Shown: positions 16,354 through 26,448, numbered from the stretch's first letter. The stretch is 61,555 nucleotides of DNA from an uncultured Clostridium sp. (GCA_948469315.1 CAOKLQ010000011.1:1-61555); one strand, 5' to 3'. A program made the numbers and translations. Notes: generated from the sequence alone by a model not told the origin.

Positions 16354-17077
16354 ATGAAAAATAATTTAAAATATATTTTTATATTTTTTGCTTTTATTAT
16401 ATTAGTTGGTTTTAGTATTTTTCTTTTTAACAAAAATAATTCTAATTCAGAAGAAATCTCTCAAAATAATAATATTGAGATTTCAAGAACTTCTACTCGG
16501 AAATAATAATATAAATCAAGTAAGTAGTAATAAAAATGAAAATAATTTGGAAAAAGAGCAAAATACTAATATACAAACTCCAAATAATAATCAAAATCCT
16601 GAAACTACAAATGAGCATATTGAGGAAAACATTTCCGAATTTAGTACTAAAATTTATTCTACTGATTCTGCAAGACAAACAAATTTAGAAATTACATCTT
16701 CTAAACTTAATGGTACAATTGTTGAACCTACGCAAACATTTTCTTTTACAAATACTGTTGGAAAAGCAACTCCAGAAGAAGGCTATAAAGAAGCTGATAT
16801 ATATGATGAAAATGGAAACAAAGTAAAAGGTTATGGTGGTGGTAATTGCCAGATTAGCTCTACTTTATATAATGCTGTTTTAGCACTTCCCTCTTTGCAA
16901 GTAACTGAAAGGCACTCTCACCCAAAAAAAGTCCCTTATGTAAAAAAAGGTAAAGATGCTTCTGTTGCACATGGAAGTGTTGATTTTAAATTTATAAACA
17001 ACTACGATTATTCTATTAAAATTTATTGTTCTGTTGATAAGAAAAATGTTTATGTTAGAATAGTAAAATTGTCATAA
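16354..17077 (+). CDS. VanW-domain membrane protein with one CGG frameshift site
   Basis: A 240-residue protein anchored by one N-terminal membrane segment (about 7-25), then an Asn-rich linker and a VanW domain (FSFTNTVGKATPEEGYKEADIY, GYGGGNCQISSTLYNA, LQVTERHSHPKKVPYV, KFINNYDYSIKIYC). VanW domains occur in envelope proteins and glycopeptide resistance clusters; their activity is not well known. The ATG at 16354 with GGAGG leads in frame to ACT CGG AAA TAA (16498-16506). Skipping one base at CGG gives ACT-GGA-AAT and joins the anchor to the VanW domain with an exact codon count. Confidence 0.88.
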
Positions 17078-17080
17078 AAG

Positions 17081-17112
17081 AAAACGCAGATCTTATTTAC
17101 AGTCTGCGTTTT
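17081..17112. terminator. Bidirectional terminator between vanW-like and anti-sigma genes
   Basis: AAAACGCAGA (17081-17090) and TCTGCGTTTT (17103-17112) form a perfect 10-base stem that ends in T on both strands, between two converging genes. Confidence 0.9.
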
Positions 17113-17117
17113 AGTGT

Positions 17118-17933
17118 TTATTCTTTTATTGTATATCCTATTGTATTTGGTTTAACAATATCTGCATCTTTAACTACTCCAAATTCATATTGATAATCTG
17201 TAGTTATATTATTTTCATTATCTATCATTTTTATTGCTAATCCAGTATTAACATCAATAAGCTTTTCTGTATTTCCATCTCTAATCATATAACATTTTTG
17301 CCCATTAAGCTCTATTTTGTAAGCTCTTGTAGTAATTGCAATAAATATATTTTCTAATAAATTTTCACCAGTGAAGAAAACTGGATTTATTGCTATATCT
17401 CCCATATTTGTTAAAGTTTTTGTTCTACCATTATCAATTAAAGCTATTGTTTCTTTATCTGATTTATACAATATTATTTTTTTAACATCATTTTCTTTTG
17501 AATATACATTCATAGTTCCTAAAGTTATTCCATCTTTGTTATATGATTCTAAAATAGTCATTTGTCCTTTAGAATATGATTCCGTTTTTGTATAATAATT
17601 TGTTTCGTTTTTAATTTTTACTGCTTTATTAGCTAAGTTTGAAAGTATAAAAGTTTTTCTTCCAACTATTATTATGAATAATACAATTATAATCATTAAA
17701 ATATTTCTTAATAGTTTAAATTTTCTATTAAACTTTTTAATATATTTTATCTCTCGCTCTTCTCTTTTTAAATTATTAATTTCTAAATCTTTTTTCATAT
17801 TTTCTAATATATTTGTACACTCTTTGCAACTTTTTAAGTGTCCTTCTATAAATACATTAGTTTCTTCATTTGTAAGTGTTTCAATGTAATTTGGTAATAA
17901 ATCCTGAACAATTTTACAATCTTTTCCTTTCAT
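17118..17933 (-). CDS. Anti-sigma factor with zinc finger (zf-HC2) and one membrane segment
   Basis: About 271 residues. The N-terminal anti-sigma zinc-binding domain is seen in CKIVQDLLPNYIETL and EGHLKSCKECTNIL (H-x3-C-x2-C). A membrane segment at about 77-96 separates it from an extracytoplasmic domain of about 170 residues, so it is a transmembrane regulator holding the sigma factor until a surface signal. GGGGG is nine bases from the ATG at 17933, preferred over the TTG at 17942. It begins two bases after the sigma stop, so the pair is coupled. Confidence 0.88.
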   Translation of the reverse strand: MKGKDCKIVQDLLPNYIETLTNEETNVFIEGHLKSCKECTNILENMKKDLEINNLKREEREIKYIKKFNRKFKLLRNILMIIIVLFIIIVGRKTFILSNLANKAVKIKNETNYYTKTESYSKGQMTILESYNKDGITLGTMNVYSKENDVKKIILYKSDKETIALIDNGRTKTLTNMGDIAINPVFFTGENLLENIFIAITTRAYKIELNGQKCYMIRDGNTEKLIDVNTGLAIKMIDNENNITTDYQYEFGVVKDADIVKPNTIGYTIKE

Positions 17934-17934
17934 A

Positions 17935-18414
17935 TTAATCAACCCCCTTTAATCTATTTTTACCACGATAAAATGTTACTCTAGCCCAATTCTCTGTTTT
18001 ATTTAGAATAATTCCAATCTCCTTAAAACTTAATTCTCCAGTTGTTCTTAAATAAATTACTTCTCTTGTAATATCATCTAATATTTGCATTTTCTTATAC
18101 AGCTCTATCTTTTCATCATTTTCAATAACTTGTTCTTCTAATATATCTAATGATTGTAAATTAAATAAATCTTTTTGTTCTATATTTATAACTTTCTTAT
18201 TTTTTCTACATTCATCATACCATAGATTTTTAGCTATCTGACATAACCATACTGACATTTTACAATTACCTTTATATGTATTTATTTTTTTTACTGCTTT
18301 ATAAAATGTTTCTTGAGTAAGTTCTTCAGAGATATCATTATTATGAGTTAAACAGAATAGATATTTGTTTACTGTTTCAAAATATTCTTCGTATATTTTT
18401 TCAATATCCTGCAT
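17935..18414 (-). CDS. ECF-type RNA polymerase sigma factor
   Basis: A 159-residue sigma-70 family protein with region 2 (YEEYFETVNKYLFCLTHN, ELTQETFYKAVKKINTYKG, SVWLCQIAKNLWYDECRKNKK) and region 4 (MQILDDITREVIYLRTTGELSFKEIGIILNKTENWARVTFYRGKNRLK). It lacks region 3, as expected for ECF factors. It lies directly upstream of its membrane anti-sigma partner. The target regulon is probably envelope stress, but no autoregulatory promoter could be assigned. Confidence 0.93.
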   Translation of the reverse strand: MQDIEKIYEEYFETVNKYLFCLTHNNDISEELTQETFYKAVKKINTYKGNCKMSVWLCQIAKNLWYDECRKNKKVINIEQKDLFNLQSLDILEEQVIENDEKIELYKKMQILDDITREVIYLRTTGELSFKEIGIILNKTENWARVTFYRGKNRLKGVD

Positions 18415-18704
18415 AACTTTTATCCTCCTTCTACATATATGACGTATTAAATTCTAATTCGTTACAAAATTTATGAATTTTTTCACATTTTTTAGATTAT
18501 ATCAAAAATATCAGATTTCTTTTGCTATTTATTGTTAGTAACACTTACTATTTTATTTTAATCATAATTTTTAAGATGAACATTTTAGACAAATTCTATA
18601 TATTTAAAATTATTTTTAATAAGCTTCTATTATATAAACTAATATTAGTCATATTCCATAATATTTTATAATATATTTTACTAATATTTATGGAGGTTAT
18701 AACT

Positions 18705-19947
18705 ATGTTAAAAAAATTTTTTATAAATACTATATCTTTTTTATTATGTTTTTGTTTAACTTTTCTTTCTCCTCTAATTTGTTTTGCATCTAATGATTAT
18801 ATATGGTCTTCTTTTTTAGATTCTACTTTAACAAATGCTAATGAGGAAAGTAATACTATAGAAAATAATCCTAATTTGCTTAATTTAGAATCAGGATCTG
18901 CTGTTTTAATTGAACAAAATTCTGGTAAGGTTTTATATGACCATAATATGCATGATCAGCTTAGACCTGCAAGTGTTACTAAGATTATGTCCATTCTTTT
19001 AATTATGGAAGCTATTGATAGTGGCAAAATTAATTATGAAACTCAAGTTCCTTGTAGTGAGCAAGCAGCTAGTATGGGGGGATCACAAATTTGGCTTGAT
19101 ACAAAAGAGACTTTATCAGTTGATGAAATGTTAAAAGCAATTTGCGTTGTTTCTGCTAATGATTGCACTGTTGCAATGGCAGAATTCTTAGCAGGCTCTC
19201 AAGAAAATTTTGTTATGCAAATGAATGAAAAAGCAAAAAGTTTAGGAATGAATGATACTTGTTTTAAAAATTGCCATGGTATAGATGAAGATGGCCATGT
19301 TACTTCTAGCTACGACATTTCTTTAATGAGCAGAGAATTACTTACAAAACATCCTAATATTACAAAATATACAACTATATATATGGACTCTTTAAGAGGA
19401 GGAAAATCTCAGCTTGTAAATACAAATAAATTAATTAGAACTTATAAGGGAATAACTGGGTTAAAAACAGGATCTACATCACTTGCTCTATACAATTTGT
19501 CTGCATCTGCAACACGTGATGATTTATCTTTAATTGCTGTAGTTATGAAAGCTCCTACTACAAAAATAAGATTTTCAGAAGCACAAAAATTATTAGACTA
19601 TGGTTTTGTAAATTACTCTTACAAAAAACTTGAAAATAAACGGAGATAATATACAAACATTGCATGTTAATAAAGGTACAATTTCTACTGTAGGTGTATG
19701 TACATCTGAAACTTCTGGAGTTTTAATACCAAAAGGAAAGGAAAATCAAATAGAACAAAAAGTTTATATCCAAGAAAATTTAAATGCACCTATTTTTAAA
19801 GGACAAAAAGTTGGCGAAATAACATATACTTTAGATAACGAAATTATAGGAATTATAGATTTAACTGCTTCAAATGATATAACTCAAATTTCTTTAGGAA
19901 CTATGTCTTGTAATATTTTGGAGAAGTGGTTTAATTTAATTAGATAA
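18705..19947 (+). CDS. dacF: D-alanyl-D-alanine carboxypeptidase (DacF-like) with one CGG frameshift site
   Basis: A 413-residue penicillin-binding protein trimming stem peptides of peptidoglycan; DacF-type enzymes act in spore cortex synthesis. There is a signal peptide (residues 1-28), SVTK (catalytic Ser-x-x-Lys), SAN (S-x-N) and KTG in GLKTGST, followed by the C-terminal beta domain. As triplets the gene ends at AAA CGG AGA TAA (19638-19649). Skipping one base at CGG (19641-19643) gives NKGDNIQTLHVNKG and runs through the PBP5-C domain to 19947 with an exact codon count. GGAGG at 18691-18695 supports the ATG at 18705. Confidence 0.93.
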
Positions 19948-19984
19948 AAAGCAAAAATTAGAAATATATCAAATACATTAAAAC

Positions 19985-20012
19985 ACGGGCGATGACGGCA
20001 TCGCCCCTACAT
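19985..20012. repeat. GGGCGAT...ATCGCCCCTAC palindromic repeat
   Basis: CGGGCGATGACGGCATCGCC is an imperfect palindrome followed by CCTACAT. Related copies occur at 28373-28398 and 44410-44434, all in spacers and all ending in CCCCTACA. Confidence 0.65.
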
Positions 20013-20094
20013 TTTTTTATTATTATAATTTAGTATGCTTCAGCTTAACCTGTCAATAGTTACATAAGAAAAATTTATAATATAATATTCCTAT

Positions 20095-20814
20095 CTATTT
20101 CACACTATTAATCACATTTTGAGTTATCTTATTTTTATCAAACTTATTAATAACAAGCACAATTCCCCAAACTAATATAATTATTGCTACATATAAAATA
20201 ATACTTTTTTTCCAGTTTCCTATAGCTAAATTTTGTCCTACTAATGTTGATGTTATTACTGATGGAAATCTTGCAAATGTTGAAATTATAATAAATCTTA
20301 ATGGTTTTATTGGCAAAAGTCCTGCTACATATACAAGTAGGTCTTTTGGTGTTCCTGGTATTAAAAATAAAATAAGCATTATCTTTTCAATTTTTTTTGG
20401 ATTTTGAAATAATTTATTTTTTTCTATTTTTGAGATTTTGTCTTTATCACAAAAATCATATACAAACTTTCTTCCAAATTTTCTAACTAATAAAAATATA
20501 ATTATTGAAATAATACATGCAGAGCCCATAATAAATACTGTTCCCCATACTCCTCCATAACACATTCCTGCTAATATTTCTATAGGCTCTCCTGGTACTA
20601 TTATTAAAAATATTTGTGCAATTTGAAGTCCAAATAATGATAATACACCAATGATCCCTGAACTTTCTACTTTTTGCTTGAATGCTATTTTTCCTTCTAA
20701 TGTTGATAGATTTTTCATTACTGGAAATAAATATATTGTTATTCCTATAAATAATGCTAAAACTAATGTTGTTAATATAATTCTAAATATTTTTATTTTA
20801 TTTTTTCTACTCAT
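20095..20814 (-). CDS. TVP38/TMEM64 (VTT-domain) membrane protein
   Basis: A 239-residue polytopic protein with about six hydrophobic segments and the VTT/DedA-like core: IFLIIVPGEPIEILAGMCYGGVWGTVF, LFLIPGTPKDLLVYVAGLLPIKPLRFI and STFARFPSVITSTLVGQNLA. VTT proteins are linked to lipid scrambling or carrier-lipid transport. It begins 40 bases after the stop of the papain-like protein upstream, so the two are probably co-transcribed. Confidence 0.9.
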   Translation of the reverse strand: MSRKNKIKIFRIILTTLVLALFIGITIYLFPVMKNLSTLEGKIAFKQKVESSGIIGVLSLFGLQIAQIFLIIVPGEPIEILAGMCYGGVWGTVFIMGSACIISIIIFLLVRKFGRKFVYDFCDKDKISKIEKNKLFQNPKKIEKIMLILFLIPGTPKDLLVYVAGLLPIKPLRFIIISTFARFPSVITSTLVGQNLAIGNWKKSIILYVAIIILVWGIVLVINKFDKNKITQNVINSVK

Positions 20815-20853
20815 TTTATTCCTTCTTTTATTTCATATAATTTCTTGTATTTT

Positions 20854-21369
20854 TCATAAATTATATTTTCTCAAATATCCATTATATATTTGTTTTATAT
20901 TTTCTATATTTTTAAAATCTTCTGGTTTTACAATTTCTGGTAAGTTAGTTTTTATACCTGATCTTTCAATTACATATTTTACAAATTCTGCACAGTAAAA
21001 TGAATTTTTACTTCCTATTTTTTTATGAAATCCTACTGCAAATAATCCTAAAATATTAAATTTATAATTTTTACTTTCAATTTGCTTAATTGCATTTTTT
21101 ATATCTTCATATTGTTTTTGTGTAACTTCTAATGAATATACTTTTGCTTTTGTGTTATAAAATCTTTTAAATGTTCCTTTATCTATGTATTCATGTACAA
21201 ATCCTCCCCAAAAAGGATTATATGGATTAAGTCTTCCAAAACTATACATTTGTTTTAAATGTATATCTAATGCTATGGAAATATGAGAAAATTCATCTTT
21301 TGTAAAACTTTTTATTATCCTTGAAAGTAGTGTACCTGTGTGTGTTAACACAATATAAACCTTTTCCAT
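20854..21369 (-). CDS. YiiX/NlpC-P60-like papain-fold hydrolase
   Basis: About 171 residues. DEFSHISIALD supplies the candidate catalytic His and NSFYCAEFVKYVIERSG the candidate Cys. The H-before-C order indicates the circularly permuted NlpC/P60 papain-like group (YiiX/YycO), proposed to act on amide bonds of wall or lipid substrates. The ATG at 21369 with AGAGGA is preferred over a TTG 18 bases upstream. No signal peptide, so it is cytoplasmic or membrane-peripheral. First gene of a pair with the VTT protein. Confidence 0.75.
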   Translation of the reverse strand: MEKVYIVLTHTGTLLSRIIKSFTKDEFSHISIALDIHLKQMYSFGRLNPYNPFWGGFVHEYIDKGTFKRFYNTKAKVYSLEVTQKQYEDIKNAIKQIESKNYKFNILGLFAVGFHKKIGSKNSFYCAEFVKYVIERSGIKTNLPEIVKPEDFKNIENIKQIYNGYLRKYNL

Positions 21370-21539
21370 TTTATTCCTCTTTTCCAAATTAAATATTTCT
21401 ATTAAATTGTATACTTATTACAATAAAATATATTCTATATAGTAAAAAGAACATTCCTAAATATTACTATAATATTTTTACCTACATTATTATATCATCT
21501 ATAATTATAATTGTATAGTAAATAACTTAATATAAAATT

Positions 21540-21567
21540 AACCCCTCTTTATAGTATTAGAGGGGTT
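21540..21567 (-). terminator. Terminator of the XRE-DUF4097 operon
   Basis: AACCCCTCT and AGAGGGGTT form a perfect 9-base stem, followed on the minus strand by an AT-rich tail (TAATTTTAT). It lies right after the stop at 21581. Confidence 0.8.
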
Positions 21568-21580
21568 ATAATTTCTAATT

Positions 21581-22375
21581 TTAATTTTCTACTTTTATAT
21601 CTCCACAACTACCTTCAATTTTTAATGTTATTTCAGAATGTCTATTATTTGTGTCTACCTTAGTATCTCCTAAATCTGTTTTTGCATCAATATAAATATC
21701 ATTTTTTTTGTTAATTTTTACATTACCTAGATCTGAGTCAATTGAAGAATTTTCTTTTAACTCAATTTCTTCTATTTTTATATCTCCACAATCAGATTTA
21801 ATGGCACATTTATTTAAAACTTTCTCTATATTAATATCACCATAACTATTTTTTATAAAAATATCTTTTACTTTTCCTAGCTTTACATCTCCACAATCTT
21901 GCTCTATATCTATGGTAGCATTTTCTAAATCTATTAATTCTATATTACCATAGTTTGCCTTTATATTTATTTGCTTTGAATAATCTTTTGGAATATAAAT
22001 AGTTATATCTGTTATATCAAAATTAAACCAAAAATTTATTTTCTTTATTTCAGAATAATCTATTTTTAATTTATTTTCATTCAAACTTACTTTTAAATCA
22101 TTTTCATTTTTTCCAAATGCTACAACTCTTATATTTTTATCCATACTTTCTTCTAATTTTATATCTCCTGCAGTAGATAATATTTCAATATCTTCTATAG
22201 TCTCTATGTTGTAATTTTCATCATATATAACTTGATTGCTCCTAACTCCCAAATTTCTAAAATTTGGCCTAAAACTTAGATTTCCACTTATAACTAAAGA
22301 TAGCAAAACTATTAATCCTATAACTACAATACTTAAAATTATAATTAATGTTATTATTAATCCTTTACTTTTCAT
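21581..22375 (-). CDS. DUF4097-like beta-repeat protein with membrane anchor
   Basis: A 264-residue protein with an N-terminal membrane segment (about 6-30), then a right-handed beta-solenoid of short repeats containing (S/D)xGDIKI/xxGDVKL/DLGNVKI (IELIDLENATIDI, CGDVKLGKV, SYGDINIEKV, CGDIKIEEI). This is the DUF4097/DUF4098 family often found beside PspC-like envelope regulators. It overlaps the end of the upstream XRE gene by 11 bases. The function is unknown, probably envelope-stress related. Confidence 0.85.
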   Translation of the reverse strand: MKSKGLIITLIIILSIVVIGLIVLLSLVISGNLSFRPNFRNLGVRSNQVIYDENYNIETIEDIEILSTAGDIKLEESMDKNIRVVAFGKNENDLKVSLNENKLKIDYSEIKKINFWFNFDITDITIYIPKDYSKQINIKANYGNIELIDLENATIDIEQDCGDVKLGKVKDIFIKNSYGDINIEKVLNKCAIKSDCGDIKIEEIELKENSSIDSDLGNVKINKKNDIYIDAKTDLGDTKVDTNNRHSEITLKIEGSCGDIKVEN

Positions 22376-23033
22376 CTACATTTTCCTCCTTTTCATTTAG
22401 CATAAAAAATAGTTTAACAATTTCACAAATTAATCCATCTATTATAAAAATTACCCAGGTTATATGCCAAGCCATTGTCATAAAACTAACTATAAAATAG
22501 ATTATTACACAAATTGTACCTACTATACTATTTATTTGTTTTATAATTTGCACTTGTCTTTTTTCTTCTTTATTTTTTTCAAATTTAGGAATAGACATAT
22601 AATGTTTTACAATTCTTGCTGTTGCCCAAGCTATCATACATAAAAATATTGCTGTTGCAACTATTGGATTTACTCTTAATACTGGTATTGCAACTATTAA
22701 AATAGCAACTGCTAATATGTAAATAAAAATTGATGTACTTACAACTTCAGCTGATTTCTTTCTTACCTCTTCTTTAGTTAATACTTTATTTTCATTTTCT
22801 ACATTTTGAGTATTTATGTTATTATTTTCCTCTGGTGCCTTGCCTGTTAGAAGCTCCTGCGTACTTATTTCAAATAATTCACATAATGGAAGTATTTTAT
22901 CAAAGTCTGGTGTACTTTGATTTGTCTCCCATTTAGACACAGTTTGTCTTGTTACATTTAATTTATCTGCTACATCTTCTTGCGATAAATTTTTATTTTT
23001 TCTTAGTTCATATAATTTTTCTCCAAAATTCAT
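22365..23033 (-). CDS. XRE-family regulator with C-terminal membrane domain
   Basis: A 222-residue protein. The HTH at residues 5-60 has the common clostridial form LRKNKNLSQEDVADKLNVTRQTVSKWETNQSTPD. A polar linker and four hydrophobic segments (about 100-215) follow. It is translationally coupled to the DUF4097 gene (11-base overlap), so it probably controls that operon in response to a membrane signal. Confidence 0.88.
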   Translation of the reverse strand: MNFGEKLYELRKNKNLSQEDVADKLNVTRQTVSKWETNQSTPDFDKILPLCELFEISTQELLTGKAPEENNNINTQNVENENKVLTKEEVRKKSAEVVSTSIFIYILAVAILIVAIPVLRVNPIVATAIFLCMIAWATARIVKHYMSIPKFEKNKEEKRQVQIIKQINSIVGTICVIIYFIVSFMTMAWHITWVIFIIDGLICEIVKLFFMLNEKEENVDEK

Positions 23034-23223
23034 TTATCTAACTCCTCTCTTTCTTGTTTAAAATTATACTCTTTTTTTGTAGTTGCATTCCACCAATTAT
23101 AGTTGGAAATTTGTCAACTTAAGTTAACATTTGACTTCTTAACTATCTTTCATTAAACTTATTTACTTTAAATATATTATACTAAATTTTTATATTTTAC
23201 AAAATAATTTCTTCTATTATAAC

Positions 23224-23260
23224 AAAAAAATCAGCTAAGGTAATTCTACCCTAGCTGATT
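23224..23260 (-). terminator. Terminator of the telA operon
   Basis: ATCAGCTA-GG pairs with CC-TAGCTGAT around a short loop, and the minus-strand copy ends in seven T. It lies 25 bases past the last gene of the operon. Confidence 0.9.
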
Positions 23261-23284
23261 AAATTTAAGTTATTTAAATTATAA

Positions 23285-24358
23285 CTAATCATACTCTCTA
23301 GAAGGCGTTAAAGTTATAAGTATCAAAAAACTTATTCCACCTATTGCTAGTACTACTAGCATAATTCTAGCAATAGTATGGTCATCTTTTTTATCAATAG
23401 GAACTTCAATAAAAGTAATACTATCTTTTATATTATAGTTTTTATCAATTGTAAAAGAATGTTTATTCGAAGTTCTATAATTTAACTGTGTTGAAACTAA
23501 ATCAAAAAATGTGCTAAATTGTTCTTGCTGTTTTTGATCTGCTTGCATATATATGTGCTTTACTATAGTTGTAGTTGGATAAGCTATACTAATATCAAGC
23601 TTCTTTTGATTCCATATACTACTATTTATAAAATCAGCTTCAAAAAGTATATACAAGTCCATACTATTTACAGAACTTAACTTTTTTAATTCATTAACAA
23701 CATTTTCTTTTTGTTCACAATGCTCAAAAAAACTATCTGCTTCTTTTCTAACTTTTTCCATAGTATCTTCATCTGAAGGATAGCTACCTTTATTTATTGT
23801 TAACAATAAATACTTATAAAATAACCTTCCTTCAATACTATCAATTTCTGGAACAATAACTTTTATCTTCTTATCTTCTCCTCCAAACTTTGACCATTTT
23901 TCTTCTTTTTTAACTGCATCAATTATCTTTAGAAAATCAATTGTAATTTCATCTTCAGTTGAATTTGTAATTTTTTTTGGAGATAAAAGTAATTTGTTGT
24001 CTTTATATTTTTGCAGATTACTGGAATTTTTCATTCCAATTATTAGAGGTGTATATGAAGTTACCATGTCTTTAGCACTATCATCATCATAGATCTCCGA
24101 TGAATCCTTTGTTAAAATACATTTAGCCTTTTTTGTTTTAGATACAAAGTTAAGTTCATTTTCAGAGCTTAAATTTGTACTACTAAATGCTTCTTTGATA
24201 GCATCTTCATTTCCTATGTCATTATACATATTTAATATGTTTCTCCCGTTGTCTGCTACTGTTTTTTCCTTAGGCTGACTTTTTATATACCAATTAATAC
24301 CAAAGCATATAATTGCTCCAACTAAGCAGATAGCCCAAATAATAAGCCGTTTTTTCAT
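23285..24358 (-). CDS. Bitopic membrane protein of the TelA/XpaC operon
   Basis: A 357-residue protein with membrane segments at both ends (about 5-23 and 330-350) and a soluble region of about 300 residues between, probably outside the cell. I do not recognise a named family. The middle contains ILFEADF and a Lys/Glu-rich pattern, reminiscent of substrate-binding or von Willebrand-like folds, but this is not secure. It is the third gene of the operon, 19 bases after the XpaC-like gene. That context suggests a membrane complex in ion or envelope stress. Confidence 0.7.
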   Translation of the reverse strand: MKKRLIIWAICLVGAIICFGINWYIKSQPKEKTVADNGRNILNMYNDIGNEDAIKEAFSSTNLSSENELNFVSKTKKAKCILTKDSSEIYDDDSAKDMVTSYTPLIIGMKNSSNLQKYKDNKLLLSPKKITNSTEDEITIDFLKIIDAVKKEEKWSKFGGEDKKIKVIVPEIDSIEGRLFYKYLLLTINKGSYPSDEDTMEKVRKEADSFFEHCEQKENVVNELKKLSSVNSMDLYILFEADFINSSIWNQKKLDISIAYPTTTIVKHIYMQADQKQQEQFSTFFDLVSTQLNYRTSNKHSFTIDKNYNIKDSITFIEVPIDKKDDHTIARIMLVVLAIGGISFLILITLTPSREYD

Positions 24359-24377
24359 TTATCTTACCTCCTTATTG

Positions 24378-25298
24378 CTACTTTCGCGAAATAACTTCTC
24401 TTAATGCTTGCATTTTATATACAAGATTTTCTGATTCGGAATTAATTAAATTATCACAGATCTTATTAATATGCATGTTAAAACTTTCAAGTAATTTGAT
24501 TAATTCTTCTATTTGTGGTTGTGTTTCATTTTTTTCTTCTGCTGTTTTTATATACAGCCTAATATTATTTATTAGTTCTGGTATATGAAATTGAAACAAA
24601 ACCTTTATCTCTGAATAATAAAAATTATCCAAAGTAATTTTACTTAAAAGTGTTTCAGAATCATTTAGAAATTGCTTATACGTAGCATAAAGTTGTTCCT
24701 TTAATTCAGGAAATCTTTTTGATTTGTAACAAACTTGTTTCATTTTATTTTTATATTTGCTTGAAAGACATAAATAAATATCTTTAGCTTCATTTATGTC
24801 TTTGTATATAGCTTCTTCTTCCTCTTTTTGCCTTTGCTCTTCTCGCACTTTCTGTTTATTTATCGCTTCCATATCTGCAATTTTCTGGTCATACTTCCTC
24901 CTTCGCAGTTTTTCAACACTTTCAAAAATTTTATCTACTATTGACTCAATACCACAGCAAATAATATCCATTACAACTATAACAATGAATAAAAATGCTA
25001 AAGTCAATATCAAATTATTAACAAGATAAAAAATGAATAAAAATGCTATAATAATAACTGCAGCAGTAGCTAAACTAAACAGATCAGAAAATAACCAACA
25101 CCTCTTTTTGCATTCGGTTCTCTTGCAAGGATTTCCTTTACAAGTAGCAAAAAGCTTTTTTATCCGTTCACGAAAATTAGAAATAAAATAAGGTGCATTT
25201 TCTTTATTATATTTGCAATTATCGCAGCCGTATTTTTGTCTTAATGTAACATATTCTGGAAAACTTATCTTTTTTGAATCATCATTTTTCTTTTTCAT
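24378..25298 (-). CDS. XpaC-like membrane protein with Cys-rich N-terminus
   Basis: A 306-residue protein. The N-terminus has several Cys pairs (CDNCKYNK, CKGNPCKRTECKKRCW) that could bind metal. Two membrane segments (about 72-112) are followed by a long charged coiled coil and an all-helical C-terminal domain whose LFQFHIPELINNIRLYI resembles the FLxYYLPTxLKLLxxY core of XpaC proteins. XpaC genes usually sit beside telA, as here (11 bases). Codon 45 is an in-frame CGG (25164-25166) needing the Arg reading, because a +1 shift gives GGA TAA. Confidence 0.7.
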   Translation of the reverse strand: MKKKNDDSKKISFPEYVTLRQKYGCDNCKYNKENAPYFISNFRERIKKLFATCKGNPCKRTECKKRCWLFSDLFSLATAAVIIIAFLFIFYLVNNLILTLAFLFIVIVVMDIICCGIESIVDKIFESVEKLRRRKYDQKIADMEAINKQKVREEQRQKEEEEAIYKDINEAKDIYLCLSSKYKNKMKQVCYKSKRFPELKEQLYATYKQFLNDSETLLSKITLDNFYYSEIKVLFQFHIPELINNIRLYIKTAEEKNETQPQIEELIKLLESFNMHINKICDNLINSESENLVYKMQALREVISRK

Positions 25299-25308
25299 AG
25301 TTTACCTC

Positions 25309-26448
25309 CTATTTATGCTTTTGGCCTGCCTCAATAGATAAAGCTTCTTGTTCCATTCTCCTAAGTTCTGGAAGATCCTTTTGTCTCATTTCTTGTGCTT
25401 TAGCAGATATGTTAACTACCTCATCACACATAGTAATAATTGTTTCATTAATCTTCCTTAGTGTTTCAGAAGTAACTTGAGGTGCCTCAATCATCTCAGC
25501 TGATTTGGTAACTGCAGCAGAAGTAATTTTTGCACTTTGTTCAAAAATATCTTGTGTAGCTTGATGCACTGTTTCCATAACAGTAGCAGCATTATACAAC
25601 CGATAAGATAGTAAAGCCTTTGAAAAAGCTTTCTTCCACTGAGGAATAAGATTAACAATTGCATCTTCAATTGTATGTATTAATGCTATATCAGCATTCC
25701 TCGTAATCTTTAATGTAGGAAGATCTTGGATTGCAAGTAATCTAAAACGTACAGTATTGTCTATTTTACGAGAAATTTCCTGAATACCATCCTCTAATTT
25801 ACCAACATATTCAACATTATCCAAATTATTTGGATTATACTCTGGACTGCTAATAAATCTTTCTTTTTCAGTTTCGAGTTCCTGCTTTCTTAGTTGCAAA
25901 GCAATGCATTCCAATTCCAATGCTTTTGCATATTCAATGTTTTTATCTTTCATTGAACTGCATCGAATTAGATCTTCTTGCAAAGAGAGTCTAACACCCT
26001 GAAGAGTCTTTTGTGTTGTATCTACTACACTTTCAATACTTTGCTGTTTTGCAGCTATAGCATTTACTTTTTTACCAATTGATGTTTGCATAAAATAACC
26101 TAATATAGGCCATTTATGAAACGGATTATCTTTTACTTCAGATAACTTTTTGGTATCTACAGATTTCATCTTGTTTGATAATCCCAACATAGTATCATTG
26201 AATTCCTGCAAGTCATTCAATTTGGTAGTTCTTAAGAATTCATCTGTATCTCTAGAAATTGTACTAGAAGTAGCTGCAGAAAAGTTAATCAAAGATGTTG
26301 CACTAAAGTCCTCTAAGGACTTTTTTAATTCTTCTACTTTTTGCTGTTCTTCAGGTTTTAATTCATCAAAACTCCGAAGTGGTGAAACAGATACATTTAC
26401 AGTTTCCTTTTTTTCCTCAATTGAATTAAAAAAAGTTTTGTTTTCCAT
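25309..26448 (-). CDS. TelA-family toxic anion resistance protein
   Basis: A 379-residue, largely helical cytoplasmic protein with the TelA pattern: a long N-terminal helix bundle, HKWPILGYFMQTSIGKKVNA, then IQDLPTLKITRNADIALIHTIEDAIVNLIPQWKKAF and ALLSYRLYNAA. TelA proteins are linked to tellurite, nisin and other envelope stresses. First gene of the operon. It has two in-frame CGG codons (26374-26376 and 25600-25602) at Arg positions that appear to be read as ordinary triplets. The operon uses more CGN codons than its surroundings, so it may be a recent arrival. Confidence 0.88.
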   Translation of the reverse strand: MENKTFFNSIEEKKETVNVSVSPLRSFDELKPEEQQKVEELKKSLEDFSATSLINFSAATSSTISRDTDEFLRTTKLNDLQEFNDTMLGLSNKMKSVDTKKLSEVKDNPFHKWPILGYFMQTSIGKKVNAIAAKQQSIESVVDTTQKTLQGVRLSLQEDLIRCSSMKDKNIEYAKALELECIALQLRKQELETEKERFISSPEYNPNNLDNVEYVGKLEDGIQEISRKIDNTVRFRLLAIQDLPTLKITRNADIALIHTIEDAIVNLIPQWKKAFSKALLSYRLYNAATVMETVHQATQDIFEQSAKITSAAVTKSAEMIEAPQVTSETLRKINETIITMCDEVVNISAKAQEMRQKDLPELRRMEQEALSIEAGQKHK

